A stretch of 64,000 nt of DNA from Fragum whitleyi (Eukaryota > Mollusca > Bivalvia > Cardiida > Cardiidae), in NCBI GenBank assembly GCA_948146395.1, contig OX411543.1, forward strand, positions 50,320,517 through 50,384,516. The letters run 5' to 3'. The position numbers and the translations under genes are program-made. Each line of letters starts with the position of its first letter. Position 1 is the first letter of the stretch. Under the pieces are notes generated by a model that was not told where the DNA came from, made no database searches, and saw only the letters and a list, made by a program, of their open reading frames with translations. Positions 63,257 through 64,000 of the stretch are shown here, piece by piece.

Positions 63257-64000
63257 GTATCCTTTAATGTTTTCAGGTGAAAGGACAAGGTTAACAAGCC
63301 GTATATACTTGCCCTTCAAAATTTCTGATGACCTAACAAGTAGTAAACGTTAGTATGACTCGGTGCCATACTGCCCTGCTGATTTTGGGCATAGACGGGT
63401 GTCATTCAGCCTTCCTGTCCTGCGTTCAGGATGACAAAACAGTGCAAACAGTTTTCCAATTATTTACGGCTTTGCACTAAAGTGCACGCGCAAAGCGGGG
63501 TATAATTTGAAATCTGTTTGCATCGTTTTCGTCATCCTGGACGCAGGGCATATTTGGGGTAGACTGGTCCCACTATCGACTTTCATTAAAGACTTCATTA
63601 TGAGTCAACAGTTGGACCAGTCCAGATTTTGGCGCATACAGTTCATTGAGATGGCCAACATCCTGGGTGTAGATGTCCAACAGAGTGACATCAATGTCAT
63701 TCACTTCCTGCCTTCAAAGTCAGTTTCTCAGATGAAATCAGTTTCAACAACAGACATTTGAGAAACAAAGTGTTGTGTGCTGAGGAAAGTCCCTCTTTAC
63801 TCAGCTGAATGTCCTTTCAAGGGGGTTTATGTCCTAGAGGATCTAACATTCCAAATGTCAAGACTGCTCCTTTTTGTTACTGACAATTTAAACGTTGAAA
63901 AGCAGCTACTTCTGAGGGTAACTTTGGAAAGAGGACACAGGTGCCGGTGAAAGGTTAATCTTGAAAACCAAGACTATTTGTTCAAAATTGATGTGGACAT
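63257..64000. other. Start of intron 2 of the second paralog, unassigned
   Basis: It contains the inverted repeat above. An 84-codon frame at 63507-63761 and its reverse strand both look mildly codon-like, but I recognise no family. Confidence 0.35.
63416..63550. repeat. Imperfect inverted repeat, ~37-bp arms
   Basis: GTCCTGCGTTCAGGATGACA, AAACAGTGCAAACAG pairs with CTGTTTGCATCGTTTTCGTC, ATCCTGGACGCAGG across ~55 bases. This may mark the start of an unidentified element running to the window end. Confidence 0.65.

Overview
This is animal nuclear DNA, most likely from a bivalve mollusc. The coding sequence is cut into short exons of about 50-220 bp with GT/AG borders and long AT-rich introns. 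The introns are full of dispersed repeats I associate with bivalve genomes: families starting with GCTCACCTGAGC-type headers and carrying ~145-165 bp tandem monomers, tRNA-headed SINEs, and TTAA-flanked MITEs. The species call is inference from repeat style, because no species marker is present.

The main gene runs on the + strand from 1351 to 52444. It is the C-terminal two thirds of a molybdo-flavoenzyme of the xanthine dehydrogenase / aldehyde oxidase (XDH/AOX) family. Twenty-one exons join in frame without a break, giving about 858 residues: the end of the FAD domain and the whole molybdopterin domain. The 2Fe-2S and FAD-binding exons lie upstream of the window. One further possible exon (3994-4074) may be alternative. 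Family landmarks are present ([22 protein letters not shown] with the catalytic Glu), but the residues that bind purines in XDH are replaced, as in aldehyde oxidases. A second family member starts about 5 kb downstream on the same strand: exon 1 at 57479-57517 and exon 2 at 63199-63256. The window therefore spans the junction of a tandem AOX/XDH gene pair.

The intron between the exons at 35285-35337 and 47895-48012 holds a complete, young Ty3/gypsy-type LTR retrotransposon (38788-47679). Its two 821-bp LTRs differ at one position by my reading, it has a 4-bp target duplication, and its 1701-codon pol ORF is intact. It is odd in three ways: no gag coding region, a chromodomain followed by an unrecognised C-terminal domain, and a 3' array of mini-hairpins whose stems show compensatory changes.

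The other introns hold, in order: a SINE and a TTAA MITE (0.2-1.7 kb); an eight-unit tandem array of the exon-4 acceptor border (5.8-6.7 kb); satellite-like repeat arrays (7.5-8.7, 14.9-16, 17.3-19.9, 28.5-29.3, 32.7-36.4 kb); long palindromes (12.8, 14.2, 20.3, 20.7, 22.8, 23.1, 24.2, 49.0, 60.8 kb); a nested element with a higher-order satellite (26.2-28.2 kb); large TIR elements (30.2-31.6 and 36.7-38.6 kb); and decayed extra copies of the last two exons (50.3-52.2 kb). The intergenic region (52.4-57.4 kb) contains a broken Tc1-like transposon and a tRNA-derived SINE. Intron 1 of the second gene (57.5-63.2 kb) carries a hAT-like MITE with an 8-bp duplication and more repeat arrays.
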